A DNA stretch of 64,000 nucleotides from positions 50,419,008 to 50,483,007 of the forward strand of contig NC_079219.1 of assembly GCF_029633865.1 (NCBI RefSeq), written 5' to 3'. The DNA comes from Lampris incognitus. Taxonomy: Eukaryota > Chordata > Actinopteri > Lampriformes > Lampridae. The translations under genes were made by a program, and so were the position numbers. Under the pieces are notes generated by a model. The model did no database searches and was not told the origin of the DNA. It saw nothing but the letters and a program-made list of their open reading frames with translations. This document shows positions 63,491 through 64,000 of the stretch, one piece after another (position 1 is the first letter of the stretch; each line of letters begins with the position of its first letter).

Positions 63491-64000
63491 ACTATACCGA
63501 TTGGCTAGACAGAGGGACCGAGCTGCGAAGGATGTGCAGCAGGTTAGAGCGATCAAGGATAGAGATGGAAATGTGCTGACAAGTGAGAGGAGTCTGCTGA
63601 GAAGATGGAAGGAGTACTTTGAGGGGCTGATGAATGAAGAAAATGAGAGAGAGAGAAGGTTGGTTGATGTAGGGATAGTGAATCAGGGCGTGCAGTGGAT
63701 TAGCAAGGAGGAAGTGAGGGCAGCTATGAAGAGTGGAAAGGCAGATGGTCCTGATAACATACCTGTGTGGAGGTATGGAGGGGTTTAGGAGAGATGACAG
63801 TGGAGTTTTTAACTAGATTGTTTAACACAATCTTGGAAAGTGAGAGGATGCCTGAGGAGTGGAGAAGAAGCATACTGGTACCGATTTTCAAGAACAAGGG
63901 TGATGTGCAGAACTGTAGCAGCTACAGAGGTATAAAGTTGATCAGCCACAGCATGAAGATTTGGGAAAGAGTAATAGAAGTTAGGTTAAGAGGAGAGGTG
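63491..64000 (+). mobile_element. RTE-type LINE, 5'-truncated, runs off the window
   Basis: Coding for the region leading into reverse transcriptase: RRWKEYFEGLMNEENERE, VNQGVQWISKEEVRAAMKSG, KADGPDNIPVWRYGG, then in a shifted frame VEFLTRLFNTILESERMPEE and RRSILVPIFKNKGDVQNCS, SYRGIKLISHSMKIWERVIE. A stop at 63786-63788 and a frameshift show decay. Clade RTE (Rex3-like) is inferred from these blocks. It was the target of gypsy F. Confidence 0.87.

Overview
The window is vertebrate nuclear DNA, most probably from a teleost fish. It holds spliced or single-exon vertebrate host genes (a KCNE1-like channel subunit, DNAJC28, and the PYD and CARD exons of the inflammasome adaptor ASC/pycard). These few host loci sit in a dense field of fish-type mobile elements and long GATA, CA, CT and AT microsatellites. 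No bacterial operon, CRISPR array or RNA polymerase III gene other than SINE remnants was seen. The species cannot be named from the sequence.

Layout. 1-5.3 kb: KCNE1-like gene (+), DNAJC28 (-), then microsatellites, a foldback element and a SINE/LINE tail. 5.35-21.4 kb: one old Ty3/gypsy relic (A, +) that was opened successively by a small MITE, a 5.4-kb hAT element (itself carrying a solo LTR and an LTR/PBS fragment) and a 4.2-kb gypsy of the tRNA-Trp-primed type (B, -), and is followed by a LINE whose 5' end is retained. 22.5-23.6 kb: non-autonomous hAT carrying an RTE tail. 23.9-27.0 kb: gypsy C, a deleted relative of B with almost identical LTRs. 27.3-34.7 kb: gypsy D, 7.4 kb, nearly intact, tRNA-Leu(UAA)-primed. 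34.7-43.8 kb: an endogenous retrovirus on the minus strand with gag, pro, pol and env, lacking its 3' LTR. 45.4-48.1 kb: pycard on the minus strand; its intron contains an inverted-repeat Penelope-like remnant with a hammerhead ribozyme, an AT microsatellite and a solo LTR. 49.1-54.9 kb: a complete 5.8-kb cut-and-paste transposon with long terminal inverted repeats, a 6-bp target duplication and a multi-exon DDE integrase-like transposase; one TIR holds an 11-copy 33-bp minisatellite that is single-copy in the other. 55.9 kb: complete tRNA-derived SINE. 56.5-64 kb: three serine-tRNA-type gypsy elements (G fragment, E nearly complete, F internally rearranged) and RTE-type LINE pieces.

How it fits together. 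The host genes are unrelated in function: potassium-channel modulation, a mitochondrial/secretory J-protein, and inflammasome assembly. Most of the remaining sequence is transposon on transposon, and insertion order can be read from target-site duplications: nested insertions restore the interrupted reading frame of gypsy A exactly when they and one TSD copy are removed. LTR pairs give relative ages: C (1 mismatch in 211) and D (3 in 736) are young, B and E older. The most biologically interesting pieces are the hammerhead in the pycard intron, the asymmetric minisatellite in the long-TIR transposon, the same-frame gag/pol stop in the retrovirus, and the internally deleted but recently mobilised gypsy C.
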